Part shown: one piece after another, positions 1 through 11,765 of the stretch
Layout of the letters: each line of letters opens with the position of its first letter
How positions within the stretch are numbered: the stretch's first letter is position 1
From: Taeniopygia guttata
Lineage: Eukaryota > Chordata > Aves > Passeriformes > Estrildidae
Length of the DNA stretch: 64,000 nucleotides
Direction of reading: 5' to 3'
NCBI RefSeq assembly: GCF_048771995.1
Contig: NC_133024.1
Coordinates: forward strand, 25,374,001-25,438,000
Position numbers and translations under genes: made by a program
Notes under the pieces: generated by a model
What the model was told of the DNA's origin: nothing
Seen by the model: the letters and a program-made list of their open reading frames with translations, nothing else
Databases searched by the model: none

Positions 1-3000
1 CCCACACAGGTAATGGGGGAAGGGCAGGACAGCAGTGGATGTGACACTGCTGAGACCTTGCAAAAGGAAAAGATTAATATGCCCACTGGGATGCAGCTAC
101 TGTGCCTTTAAGTGGGGTGTTGCAAGATTCAAAAAAGAACTGGCAGTTTCTATCATGTACTATGGGGATCCAAAATCATAGGAACACTGACAAGAGCAAG
201 GAGGAACAGAAAGTGTTATGTAATTATAACACTCACTCACTCACTCGCCTAATCACCACTGAATTATCCACAGATCCCTGCTCAGTAGCCTGTTCCCCAC
301 CATGCCATTTCTCTGGCAAGGTTGCTCAGGTGACCAGCACCCACGCAGCCTTAAGCACACGTGCATTGTGAGGCTATGCCAGGTGTGATGATCTGGAATA
401 TGTACAGGTTGCACTTGTTGACCAAAATATGATTTTCCCAAATTCACACAAACATGCTGCAAGATAAAAGCCAAGATTGAAACATCTATCAAAAGCACAC
501 ATCAGTTCTCCAAAGCAATGCCTTGTTCATAGTTTGTTAAACATCCTAAGCATGTTTTCCTTTAAAATTAGATAGCTTTGTCTTTCCTTCCTAAAGCTTT
601 ATTTGCTGGCCACTTTCCAAAGGCCTAAATAGAGTTGTTGATAGCTCTATCTAGCACAAACTTTGAGGGAAAGACTGTAATAAAACCTCCAAGAGGGTTT
701 CTCAAGTTTGCAGTTGAATGGTATCTTTTATTTAGCTTTTTTAATATTAAAAATAAAGTCTGAAAGTCATTGATTTGGCCTGTAGAAGCCAGGAAGACAC
801 AAAGCAAAGTACATTTTATACTCTGGCCCAGTTATGTAATGCCAAGGGAAGAGGGAGATTAAAATTTAGTCATCTCTCAGATGACTTTAGATGGGTCTAC
901 AGAAAAGGTATGGCCTCTGAAGACTAAACATCTCTGGAAGCAGCATTCCACTCCAGCAGCCTTCCAAAGGCTAAGGAGGAGCACTGCTATTTTGGCCATG
1001 TTCCCTGTAGGGCGTTTGTACAATTCTGTTTGTAACAGAATTGCCCCAGAATAAGGAATAATTTCTTGGTGGGATGAAAGGACAGAGGCTGGAAGGGAGG
1101 AGAAGGAAAAAGAATATCCATTAAACCATGGTTAACACATCTCAATACTGATTGCACCCATTTGGAGTACAATGCAGAGGTGAGACCACAGCCATTTCTC
1201 TTCTGACACTGCATTGTGCGTAAAAATTGATTGTTAACTCAGTCATTTTTGTTTTCTATTTCTCCTCTGCCTACTGACAGTGGCAGAAGAATTATGTTAG
1301 AGAGCTATGTGTCAGAATGAACAGATTTATCTAGCAGACAAGAAGGAATAGCTAAGGGCTGGCTACTGAGATGAGACTGCGAGAAAATTGCCAGAACAAG
1401 TACCCAGGAAAAAAGATCCAGTGAAAATCTCAGTCTCTGAAAGAGATAATGAGAAAAGACCCTCCCTCAAGCTGCAGTATCATTTGGCAGCCTGGTGCCA
1501 CATGTCAGAGTACAAGGACTGCAGGGTAGCACTGGAGATTTACAGCTCTTGACTTAAAGGACTAATGGGTGAAACAGGGAGAGACTACCCAGCTGTCATG
1601 TGTTTCCAAATTATTTCCTCTGTACAGCCTTTTATCAGAATTGAAGAACATAACAGCAGTGGCTCATACTGTGTGAACATCACAGCAGCACTGCAATCAT
1701 TGCTGCTGGCTTCCTGTGTCTTCAGTTTCACCCACTAAAAGAATGGTTACAAAAAAAGATGTCCTTGTCTCCAATGGACAGATTTTTCAAGGAACCTCAA
1801 AAGTGTATTTACATTCATTATTGCTGTTAGGTTGGGTAAGCCCCTATCAATGTCAGTTGAAAGTAACAGTCTAGGGCAGTCTGGGGTTTTCCAGGTTTTC
1901 TACACTTCTGATATACATAATAGAAGGTACATTAAGCTTTGGAAATTTTGTGGGACGAAACTGAGTTGAAGTTATTTTGATATTTTCCATGTAGTGCCTA
2001 TTTTGGGAACCACTTTATCATCTTGAAAAAAGAAACCTGTTCAATATAGTCTAAAGAAGTACTTTTGGTTTTGACTGAGTATAAACATAAGACAGCCAAG
2101 GCTCCAGCAGCCCAGTCAACCATATGCTATGTGTTTTACTGTCAAAGAAGCTGTTTGTGTTTTGTGTTAATGCTTAGATAACGTGAAAATAAAGGATTTC
2201 AAAGCTCTGAGCAAGATGTCTTGTCAGGACCCTGCTGCCTCTTATATTAACTGCCCAAGAACAGGATAGAGTTTCTCTTTCTGATCGAAGCTGCAGACCT
2301 GCAAGTGCCAAATGCTATCGCTCAGCAGTGGAACCAGATAGAAAATGAATGCTGGGCTAGAAGGGCTTGTGCTCCAATCTAGTACAATGTAAGAGACTCT
2401 AAGGTCATTAGTTACACTCCCTCTAAGCTTCAAGCTCCACCTTTAGGTGAAGGCAAGGGGTTCAAGCACAGGACTGATACCACCTCAAGAAGCGGTGCAC
2501 CAGTTCCTTCCCAGACTGAAGAGGCAAATCCTCATGTTTCAGGACTACAGTATGAATTCTGTACACAATGATTCTGTACCACAGGACTGAACCATCCCCT
2601 TCTTGGGAGACCACCTTGGAAGTCTCCTTGCCCTGGCAAGTAAGCCCTTAAAAACACAAGAGCAGAATCAAGATTACTTTAAAGGCTTTTTTGTCTCTTG
2701 AATGGTCTACAAAGTCAGTACTGCAACAATCATCTCTTGCCAGAAACACAGCCAAATCTTCAGAGCATCAGCCTGGAGGTGCAAGGCAGTTTGAAAGAAT
2801 GAAGTCACTTTCCGGTTTAAAACCAGAACTGCTGTCTCTAACAGCAACACTCAGTCCACAGCATCTCAGATGTTCTGGGGTCTCATTCTGGGACCAGGAC
2901 TCTGGCCCCGCCCTCCCCAGTAAAGAAGACAGCGACCCTCCTACAAGCTTTGGTATAAACTTAGAAGGTATTAATGCCTTCCTCACATTGTTTTCTGCAC

Positions 3001-6000
3001 ATCTCTCACCAGTTTGTGCTAGCATTAGGACTATCATCACTTTCATACTACGCCCCTTCTTGTCACTGTCCACTGAAAGCATATCCAAACATATTAGTAA
3101 AGATTTTGCCATGCATGCAACACTGCAAAATCTGGATCAGCAAGTTCAGTGTGCAGTCTCCCTGGTAATAAGGCAAAAGAAGGAAATCGGTGTTTTGTTC
3201 TGTGCCACAAAATAACCTGCCTGCCCCACATATGTTAGAAGCAGGAACTATGAGCCTTTAGGCACAAGACACGTGGCAGCTTTTCCACGATGCAGATATG
3301 CGGCAGCTCATGTCCAATGTGCATTTAAAGGTAGGTGAGGCTTATTTCAATGTTTGCTGGGGTGACTGACCAGCTGTTCATAAAAATCTGAGCATTTTGG
3401 AAAAAATCTTATTGCACAGACTCATGGGAAGGACAGGTGTTTGCACTCAAATGGCTGCATCTGTTACCAACACAACAAAAGAGCATGACAGAAGACAACT
3501 GTCTGTTCTCTGATATTCTCTACACATAGTAACTTAGAAAACTTTAATCTGCATTTGGGAAAAAAACATCACTAGTCCTCCAAAAGACATGAATCTGCAA
3601 AGGACCGTCCCTACACTGCAGTAAGGCTCATTGTTTTTGGGTAAAAATCAGAAAAAAAAAATAACCCAGGTTTAAAAGCACTTAGGCATGAAGCAGATAC
3701 ACATTACTCACCATGGGGGATTTTTTTTTTTCCCCAATACTGCAGAGTTACCCAAGACAGTGGCCTATAAAGATCTTTCCAAAGAGCAGATCTCTTCCAT
3801 TCTCAGTTTTCATGATTTGAAAAAGCAGGATTTTCAAACTTCTGCAAAAAGACCTATATGAATTGTCAGAACTGTGCAGAGTCAGACAGCTGAGCCACTG
3901 TTAATATAAACCACTACATGCATGCTTCTCCAATTAGTTACCCCACAAAAAACAAATGCTGCCTAAGGTCTGTTCTTGTACATCACAGCAAACCTCTTAT
4001 CAGAGCCCAACTCCAGGAGCCTGTGTACTAAAGAAAAACACATCTCATTGTAGTTCCATAAAATCCTCCATAATACAAACTTCTAACCGTGATCAGTTTT
4101 GCTGCAAACCGGGCAGTGTTTCTGCAACCCTTGTGAATGATGTTAAGCTGTCAGTCAATTGAGAAGCAACAAAACTGTAGGTCCACTTCTTTTCCACTGC
4201 ACACATTCCATTTGTCCTTTTTTTCCCCTGTAAGTGTTGCTGCTATTAACAATTTTATTCTGCTTGATGGCAGGCCATTTTGATGCCTGTGTCAGTGGCA
4301 AGCCTGGCTTGTTTGAATCCATTCAAGTCTCTCACAATCATATTTTATGAAATGTGAAGCTTCACTACAGAAAATGGTTTAACATTCTCAATGAACCGCA
4401 GGACCTAACTGGAAGCCTGGAAGGTATCATTAGTATTTACAAATACATGAGTCATTCCATATTTGAGATGTCACTGACTGCAGCTGCATACTTCTATGTA
4501 CTCACATTCCAGCATCTCTTCTTTTAAATATTGCATCAAGACATATGCTGTGCAGTGCTGCAAGCTGCTTATAAAGAGCCTGCAACATCACATACCTTCT
4601 GAATCCATTCAGAATCCCCACAGCTGTTTTTCATAGTTTCTAGATAATGTAGAAAGTTCAGTCACTCTGAAGCCATTTCTTTTGCATCAATGGTCATTCT
4701 AGATGTCAACTTTGAACACCTCATTAATTTGCACTTGTTTTCTTCTGCTTTTCTTCTTGCTGATCTTCTTCTCAAGTATCTTTAGAAGAATCCTGGTCCC
4801 CACCAAAATCAGTGGGACTTAACTATTAAGTGCTTAATGGTCAGATTTTAACAAGCATTAGGACATCTCCATATGAAGGTGGGGGGATTCTCAAGAGAGC
4901 CTAGTTACACTGACATCTTCGTTAATACATTATTTATCTGGAGTACAATTATTTTTTTAAAGTGACATGGGAACATATGCCATCTACATGGCAGAAAATT
5001 TCATCTAAACACTTAGCTCAAGCCCACATTCTGACTATTTTGCCCTGACCTTCAATATGCTGTGCAGCACTTATCTAAGTACTGTCTTAGGCTGGTACTT
5101 TGTATAATTCTACATTTTAATCCATGCTTCCTGCATGGTCTGGCATTAACTACTCTAGTCCCTTATTTAAAATGAGAATGGATTCTTCAAGGTCTGGTTC
5201 TCTTCTAGGGATCCATGCATGCAAAGACTTCCTATCAAAGAGGATGTTTTCAGATCAACATGCTAGAGGCTGAGCTCTTAACATGTTCTCAGAGTCAGTA
5301 TGTCAGGACAACAATGACGTCCTTTAGATCATGTTTGGTTCAGTCTCCACCATGTGAGACTGGGAAGTGATGAGGGAAGGACTGTGTGCGTGCAGGCAAA
5401 GACAGAGGGAAAAGATATGGGAACTTTCAAGACTGAAGAGAGTGTTCTCTGTGTTCTCTTACATGAGGGAAGTGATACTTCTACATCCTTCCCCAGTCCT
5501 TGAAAGGGCTCTGTTGAGACCCCATCTTATTCTAGCTTTTTTCTTCCAATGGCCTCATTGTCTTGTCACTGATTCCTCACCTTTTTGTCTCTGGTAGGCC
5601 TGAATCCCTGGGCCCCTTGATGTGTACTAGCGCTCACCTGACGTTCATCCGGTGGATTGAAATTACAGTTGAGAGATTATAAGAAAATGCTGAAAGCTTT
5701 ATTAAAGATGGAAGACTATAAGAAAAATGCTAAAAGCTTTAATAGATTGTATTAAGATTATTGTTGCACTAAATGTTTAGGAGTGAATAAGAGTGTAATA
5801 TATGGAAGAGTTATGCTGTGTCATAATAAACTGAAATTAATCGCAGCACTTCTGTCCAGATATTTAATTTCTTTGAAAGGAGTGGCTAAAATAGTTGCAG
5901 AAAATCAGGAGTTTCTAATGTTTGCTTCAGATCAGGCAAGCACAAAAACTCAGTCCCCAGAAAAGTGTCTTAACACACTGAAACTTGAAACCTGCAAGCT

Positions 6001-6514
6001 AACACAATGGTATTGGCATTTAATCCTCTGAATATTACATGAGAGGAGTGAGAACATTAGGAATTCACTAGTTCCCTAAGGAGTTCAAGCCAAGATCCTT
6101 TTCCTCCTGAGGTAAGACATGCCTGACTACAGCCCTGCCAATCATCCAAATGTGAGCTCTGTTCTTTAAAAATCAGCATTTAAGATGATGACCAAGTCCA
6201 AGTGAAGTATGAGTGTCCTCCAGAGGATGCCTGAAATACTAGTAAAATATGGATTTTGTCACAGTTTGAACCATAGGCTGAAAATTTCCTTAATTCTGCC
6301 TTCTTTAAAAAAAAAAAAAATGTTAAGTGCTTATCAAAATCATTACAGAAGTCTTTTAGCAGGCTTTGAAGTGAATTCTTTAACTGTGATCACAAAGTAC
6401 CACTACTTCATTTCCTTTGAACTATGACTCTTCAGGCTGTCCTTGTCTGTGTATTGGTTTTATTACAGGAAATGTGTGCACAGTCATACTAAGAAAAAGA
6501 AGGCAAGAGAGAAC
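1..6514. other. Intergenic-looking AT-rich DNA, no supported gene
   Basis: No open frame here combines convincing splice signals, recognisable homology and length beyond chance. Open stretches on both strands around 2691-3215 (174 and 114 codons) overlap each other and match no family I know. An imperfect 39-bp tandem duplication lies at about 5675-5752. Short poly-A/T runs occur, for example near 3650, 3720 and 6308. Confidence 0.6.
5675..5752. repeat. Imperfect 39-bp tandem duplication
   Basis: Two adjacent copies begin with GATTATAAGAAAATGC at 5675 and GACTATAAGAAAAATGC at 5714. Both continue with a variant of TGAAAGCTTTATTAAAG. The copies differ by several substitutions and one indel, so the duplication is not recent. 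Confidence 0.6.
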
Positions 6515-6818
6515 AGGTCTCCTATAAACACTTTATTTTTTTTTTTTTCATTTAATCTGTTGTATGAGAAGATGCCTCTCTTAGCATGGCTCTTAGTAAA
6601 AACAGCACAAATTAACCACAGATTTCACCCTAGTGAAGCTCAATTTACCATGATCAGTACTCCACAGCCATTTTTACAAAATATGTCACAAGTTACAAGC
6701 GAGGTGTTCCACAGTGGTTACCATGCCTTACTACAGCCAAAGGTCAATCCAGAGACAAAGTCTCAATCCACAAAGCAGCAGATTTCACAGCATCTGTCTC
6801 CTCAGATCTTTTTGACAC
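6515..6818 (-). other. Putative 3' UTR of an unidentified minus-strand gene
   Basis: This follows the TAA stop of the candidate terminal exon at 6819-6965. On the minus strand an AATAAA signal lies at 6537-6532, about 280 bases past the stop, which would place cleavage near 6515. It depends entirely on the exon call. Confidence 0.35.
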
Positions 6819-6965
6819 TTACCTCTGCTTTCTGATGGGAATAGTGACCCCATCTGCCTCCTCCTTTTTGCTGGCTGGAAGGAAGGCTCCCTTCTTCTGG
6901 ATTAAAAATTTAGCAATGACATTGACTGCAGCCTTGTGCTGCTGCTTTCCTTTTGAATCACGCAC
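6819..6965 (-). CDS. Candidate terminal coding exon, unidentified protein
   Basis: On the minus strand a good acceptor (CCTCTTTTCCAG) is followed by 48 open codons and a TAA stop. The peptide begins VRDSKGKQQHKAAVNVIAKF and ends VTIPIRKQR; it is lysine-rich and looks protein-like. An AATAAA lies about 280 bases downstream, so this could be the last exon of a short gene running leftward from the CpG-rich block near 11 kb. The stop overlaps a perfect donor-like string (AG|GTAAGT), so the exon could instead splice onward. COX17, the mammalian left neighbour of CFAP91, does not match because there is no cysteine and no COX17 C-terminus. I do not recognise the family and could not find convincing upstream exons. 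Confidence 0.4.
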   Translation of the reverse strand: MRDSKGKQQHKAAVNVIAKFLIQKKGAFLPASKKEEADGVTIPIRKQR

Positions 6966-9900
6966 CTGGAAAAGAGGTTTATTATACACAGGGAGTGAAT
7001 TGTGTGGAACGGACAGCGAACAAACACGAATCCGAGGGATTACCTTGGACGGGTCAGAATCTATTTTACATCAATTCACATTTGGATACAGCAGCTCAAC
7101 TGGTGGCACCCAGGTTCGAGCCTGTGACGGGCAGGACCATACATAGAGGAATTGTGACACCGTGTGGGAAAAATGTGAAATGTCACACTATTTTGTCTAT
7201 TTTATAACAGATTAATTTTGGAACTTCCGGATATCAAAGCCTCAACAGTGCTTTTAAGGCTAAAACTTTGTTGCCTGTAGCTTAGATTTTTTTTTTTTTT
7301 TAATAACTAGAAAAGGTCGCCAGGAAGTATCACAGACATCCAGCACCATGACATTGCTGTTATTTGACCTCTGCTAAGAGCAGAAATGACCATCTATGGA
7401 ATGAAACTTAAAGCCAGATGGATGACATCTTGCCAGGGTCTTCACAGATCATCATGGATTGCAGGATAAAAATCACATTCAAGAAACCCAGTCCCCTCCC
7501 GGGTTTTGGAGGACAGAAGGAAAACAGACTAAAGACTCATCATCTGTTTAGCTCAACTTCTTTGCTTTATCCTCCCTAATCCTGCCTTTCCACACCCTTC
7601 CTCACTTTTTCAGCTCCTCACCTAGGTCTCCCATTTTCTTGTCCAAACCTCTTCAGTTCTGCCCTGCTGGCTGCTCACCCTGTCTCTTCCTCCTCCCTGT
7701 GCCACACTGGTCCCTACCACCTCACTTTCCTACTGTTTTTAATTTGCTCAGCCAGCCACGTTTCTCCTCTAAAATCACGCATTCGTGTCCAATCCATCTT
7801 GCCTTTGTTCAGCTACTGCTCTGCTCCCAACTAGTGCCTAATCCTACCCTGCTAAATTTTCTACTTCCCCCTGTCTGATTTTACAGTTCAAACACATCAG
7901 CAAGTCATCACAGCATAACAAGTCCATCAACAGAGTAGCAGTAATTCATCTTGCAGCAAATTACACCATCTTATCTCAAGGTTAATGTGAGGTAAAATTA
8001 ATTTGGCTCAGCCTTTGTCACAGGCAGCTAAACTAGTGCACTTTTCTGCCATTTTGCAACATGCAAAGTTAATCCACTCAAGACTTTGTGCAGTAACTCT
8101 CAAGGGTGTGGACAGTTTACTCATACATCTGAGCACCTGAGCAAGGTGTGCCTTGCAGCCAAGTGGCTATAAAAAAAAAGATCCAGATAGACAACACCCC
8201 AGTTCACCAACACAGTCTTGTTCTGGAAAAGTTATTAATGGGAAAAAAAAAACCAAAAACACCAAAAACCAAACCCCAACAATGTGGCCCACAGATCTAA
8301 ACAGAACGCTCATAAGTCAAGTTGGTTTTTGGTTTTTTTTTTTTTAAGAAAAAGGAATCTTTTGTGATTGCTTATAGTTCAGTTGACTGCAGCTCACTTT
8401 CACCAGAGCAACAGGATATATCCTTGACATACTCAGCTCAACCTACCACATAAGCTTTGAGTACTTTTCCAAAGTACTGATCATAGACAAGATTGCCAAA
8501 GTTTAATGCCTGGGATCGAATATTTCCTCAGAGCCTTGTGTATTTTGGAATATTTTTCTTCAGAAATGTGCGGTTTATATTAAAAATAAATAAATAAATA
8601 AACAAGACCTATTCAGACCAAACCTCACCACTTAGCCCTTGCAGTGCATTCCACAGCACACAGCAGTGCAATAGGGGCCCTGGCCAAGTCTCACACAGCT
8701 TCAGGTCCAGAAGAATATGGAGATTTCAGGCAAAGAACAGTCAAGATAGTAACAATCAACACAACTTTTAACACTTGTAAGGCTTTTCACTGTTTATACC
8801 TGTAGTTCACAGACATTTCTTAGAAATATAGTTAAAAACTAGCCAATATTTTACCCACACACACTCTAATCAAAGCAACTTCAATAAACCTTAACCTTGA
8901 GCTTTTTCACTCAGCCACATATACCTGTCACCTCCTATGAGCAAGTACTGCCCTTCAGGCAGCTATGCAGCACCCTGAAAACTTTTATCTTCTATTTTTT
9001 GACAAGTTAGTTTTCAGCCACATCAGTCTCCAGAGCTGGTTCCCTACACAGTCCTTCAGGTGCTAACACTTGACAGATCAGAGGCAGCAGGACCAGGCAG
9101 CTTATAGTGAACAAAGAAAAATGTGGCAACACCTCACATTTAGTCCAATTTAATGCAGTAAAAGCACCTTTTTGTCGTACATGACTCCAGAGAGTACTTA
9201 TCTGTTTGGCTATGCCCTGGCATCTTGTAGGACTCTCAAGAACACATTTAGTTATTCCATTGCTCCTTCTCAACCTGGTTTCCATCTGATCCATTCCACA
9301 TAAGAAAAAAAGAAGTCCAGGCTGCCTGTATTTCGTCATCTCTGAAAACCTTATAGTGGAAAAATATCAGAGGGTGGAGCCAACAAAGAATAATTTTTTG
9401 GCCGAAGTACAGTTTACACACCTCATTACCCCAAGGCAGATGTTCATCATGGAAGAATTTCAGCATGGAAATCATGGAGTTTTAATGGAATAAGATACAA
9501 GAAAGGAAAACTGAACTTGATAATGAGAAATGCCAGGGAAGTCTATTGAAAAGTGGCTTTTGTTGCCATATCAAAAATTGTAATAAGGTATCACATTGTA
9601 AAGCTCTTTAGTAAAATGAGGGTCTTTACAGCCTGCTAGGTATCTTTAGGTCATGGATCAATCCATTGTGGGAAGTCACATCCTACAGATGTACAGATGT
9701 AGATTGTGTCTGTCAGAAACAAAGATGTGACAGCATTTCTTAGTTCAGATACATCTTCAGTTGACCCACCAACCTAAAAATGTTGTTGCTTCAGGCAAAG
9801 GATGGGCCTTTAAGAAAGTAAACTAGCATTCAAAGTTAAATTGTCTACAAGTAAATTCACAGAGCCAAGGAATTTGGAACTACAGTCCTAAAGTTGCTTT

Positions 9901-10344
9901 CCTGTAATGAGGTACTGAGGGGCCAGCATTTTATGTCAGACGTGACAAGCTGTGAATAACCCTTTGATACAGAGTTTTATACACAAAATAACTAACATAA
10001 GGGACTTGCTTTAAGGTTATAGACAGAGGACAGGGCCCATTTTCAATTTCTCTGTTTTTGGTTTTGGTTTTTTTTTTTTTTTTTTTTTGTCTTATTCCTA
10101 GGCACTGTTGCTGCAAATCTCCATATGTTCACAAAACCATTAGCCTTTTTTTTGGTTTTAACATTTAGCATGAAGAAGCTTCCAACTTTGTTTCTTATAA
10201 AAAAGGATGGCCTCCTCCTTGAGGAAACAGCAATGTTTTGCAAAGCATGATGTTTATTTGTAATGCTTTTTACAAGCCTCTTGAGATGCTCTACAGATGA
10301 AAAAACCCTGCAGCCTCTCTGTGCAGTACACACCAAGCCTATTT
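6966..10344. other. No supported gene; possible minus-strand introns
   Basis: If the exon at 6819-6965 is real, this would contain the other exons of that gene on the minus strand. I looked for them and found only weak candidates, such as open frames around 9007-9475 and 10,043-10,348 without paired strong splice sites. The stretch also holds a pyrimidine-rich block (about 7555-7880), a short (TAAA)n tract near 8583-8605 and poly-T runs near 8332 and 10,071. Confidence 0.5.
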
Positions 10345-10790
10345 TCACAAAATCAGAGAAGCAATTAGGTTGGAAAAGACCTCTGAGATCACTGAGTCCA
10401 ACCTATGACCAAACACTATCATGTCAAACAGACCATGGCACTGAGTGCCACATCCAGTCTTCCCTTGAACACCTCCACCGACGGTGACGCCACCTCCCCG
10501 TGCAGTCCATCTCAATGTCTAATTCCTCCTCGTGTCCAATCTAAACCTCCTCTGGCACATCTTAAGGCTGTATCCTCTTGTCTTGTCACAGGTTGCCTGG
10601 GAGAAGAGGCCAATCTCTAGCTGGCTACACCATCCTTTCAAGGAATTCTAGAGACATAAGGTCACCGAGGTTGCTTTTCCCCACGCTAAACAACCCCAGC
10701 TCCCTCAGCCACTCCTCACAGGACAGAGCTCCAGACCCTTCACCAGCTCCCTTACCCTTCTCTGGACTCACTTTCACCACTTTACAGCTG
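10345..10790 (-). mobile_element. CR1 LINE 3' fragment, reverse orientation
   Basis: The + strand reads as the reverse complement of a typical avian CR1 3' end. Recognisable pieces are AATTAGGTTGGAAAAGACC, the 'ctctgagatcac...gagtccaacctatgacc' stretch and, further on, 'ggttgcctgggagaagaggcc' and 'ctaaacaaccccagctccctcagcc'. The 5' truncation is normal for CR1. Divergence from the consensus I remember is moderate. It appears to be the same subfamily as the + oriented copy at 25,178-25,508. Confidence 0.9.
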
Positions 10791-10974
10791 CAGAAATTCT
10801 AAGTGACAACAAGCAAAGCCAAGAATAAGAATATCCAGGCTTGAATCCTGTCCCTAACTGTAACTGTTAAACCAGATTTCCTGAGCGCTAACCGAGGGTC
10901 TCGGGAGCATCACACGAAACAACTCCAGCAGCAGCTGCTGAAAAGCAAAAATACACGTGTCCTTCCTTTCCTCA

Positions 10975-11765
10975 CTCGTGCCCTGTCCCCTCAAAGTCCG
11001 GACACATCCCCGCACCAGCGCCGCGCTTCCGGAGGCGACAGGGCGAGAAGATGGAGGCGGCAGGGCGCAGCCTCAGGGCCCTGCGGAAAGGGCGCTGCAG
11101 GGAGCAGGAGCACAAACAGCAGGGAAAAACCCCGAGGGGCGCGGCTGCCCGCCGCACGGGCACGGTCAGCCAGCCGCCCCCAGCGCCGGGCAGGGCAGGG
11201 TCCGGCCGCAGGGCGGGACACTCCCGGCCCCGCCCGCCCGCCGTGGCCATGGCACCGGCAACGGCGCCGGGGCCGCGCGGTGGGGACGGGCTCCGGACCG
11301 GACTTTCGGCTGCTCCTTCGGTACCGAGCCCGGCCGAGACGGCAGCACCCGGCCCGCGGCTCCGCCCCACTGCTGCCCCGGGCGGCGGCCCCGGTACGGC
11401 CCAGGCCGAGCCCTGCGGCGGGTGTGGGGCCGGGAGTCGGGCGGGACGGGGCGTGAGGCCTCCCCCGCCCCAGGGAACCCCCGGCCCAGGGACCCCGGCC
11501 CAGGGAACCCCTGCCCCAGGGACCCCCTGCCTCAGACACCCCCTGCCTCAGGGACCCCTGCCCCAGACACCCCCCGCCTCAGACACCCCCCGCCTCAGGG
11601 ACCCCCTGCCCCAGGGACCCCTGCCTCAGACACCCCCTGCCCCAGGGACCTCCGCCTCAGGGACCCCCTGCCCCAGGGACCCCGGCTCCAGGGACCCCCT
11701 GCCCCAGGGACCCCGGTGCCGTCGCCGAGCTCGGCACGAGGTGGGTGCCGCCTGAGCAGCGGGCA
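10975..11765. promoter_or_regulatory. CpG-rich block, likely promoter region upstream of CFAP91
   Basis: GC and CpG content jump sharply against the AT-rich flanks, the usual look of a vertebrate CpG-island promoter. An ETS-type CTTCCGGA core lies at 11,026-11,033, followed by an ATG in fair context at 11,055 (GAGAAGATGG). The block lies upstream of CFAP91 on the + strand and also upstream of the candidate minus-strand exon at 6819-6965, so it may be bidirectional. A donor-like GAG|GTGGGT occurs near 11,738. Long open frames cross the block in several frames because stop codons are rare in such GC-rich sequence, so I do not call a protein. The transcription start is not determined. Confidence 0.6.
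11468..11718. repeat. GC-rich minisatellite, 15-16 bp unit
   Basis: About sixteen tandem units vary around CAGGGACCCCCTGCC and CAGACACCCCCTGCCT. The minus strand carries repeated GGG/GGGG runs. Because the unit is close to a multiple of three, several frames stay open through the array and give Pro/Gly/Thr/Arg-rich peptides. I treat those as artefacts. Confidence 0.9.

Noticed and set aside
2691-3215. Overlapping open frames on both strands (174 codons +, 114 codons -)
   Set aside because: No recognisable domain. The overlap of two open strands suggests low stop density by chance. The minus frame has an acceptor-like AG near 3129-3143 but no strong donor.
7090-7140. Possible tRNA T-arm (GGTTCGAGCC)
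   Set aside because: The flanking bases do not form a 5-bp T stem on either strand, and no anticodon or acceptor arms could be drawn.
1-11000. COX17, expected from mammalian synteny left of CFAP91
   Set aside because: I looked on the minus strand for the CCACPETKKARD and the terminal ALGFKI coding exons and did not see them. It may lie further left or be elsewhere.
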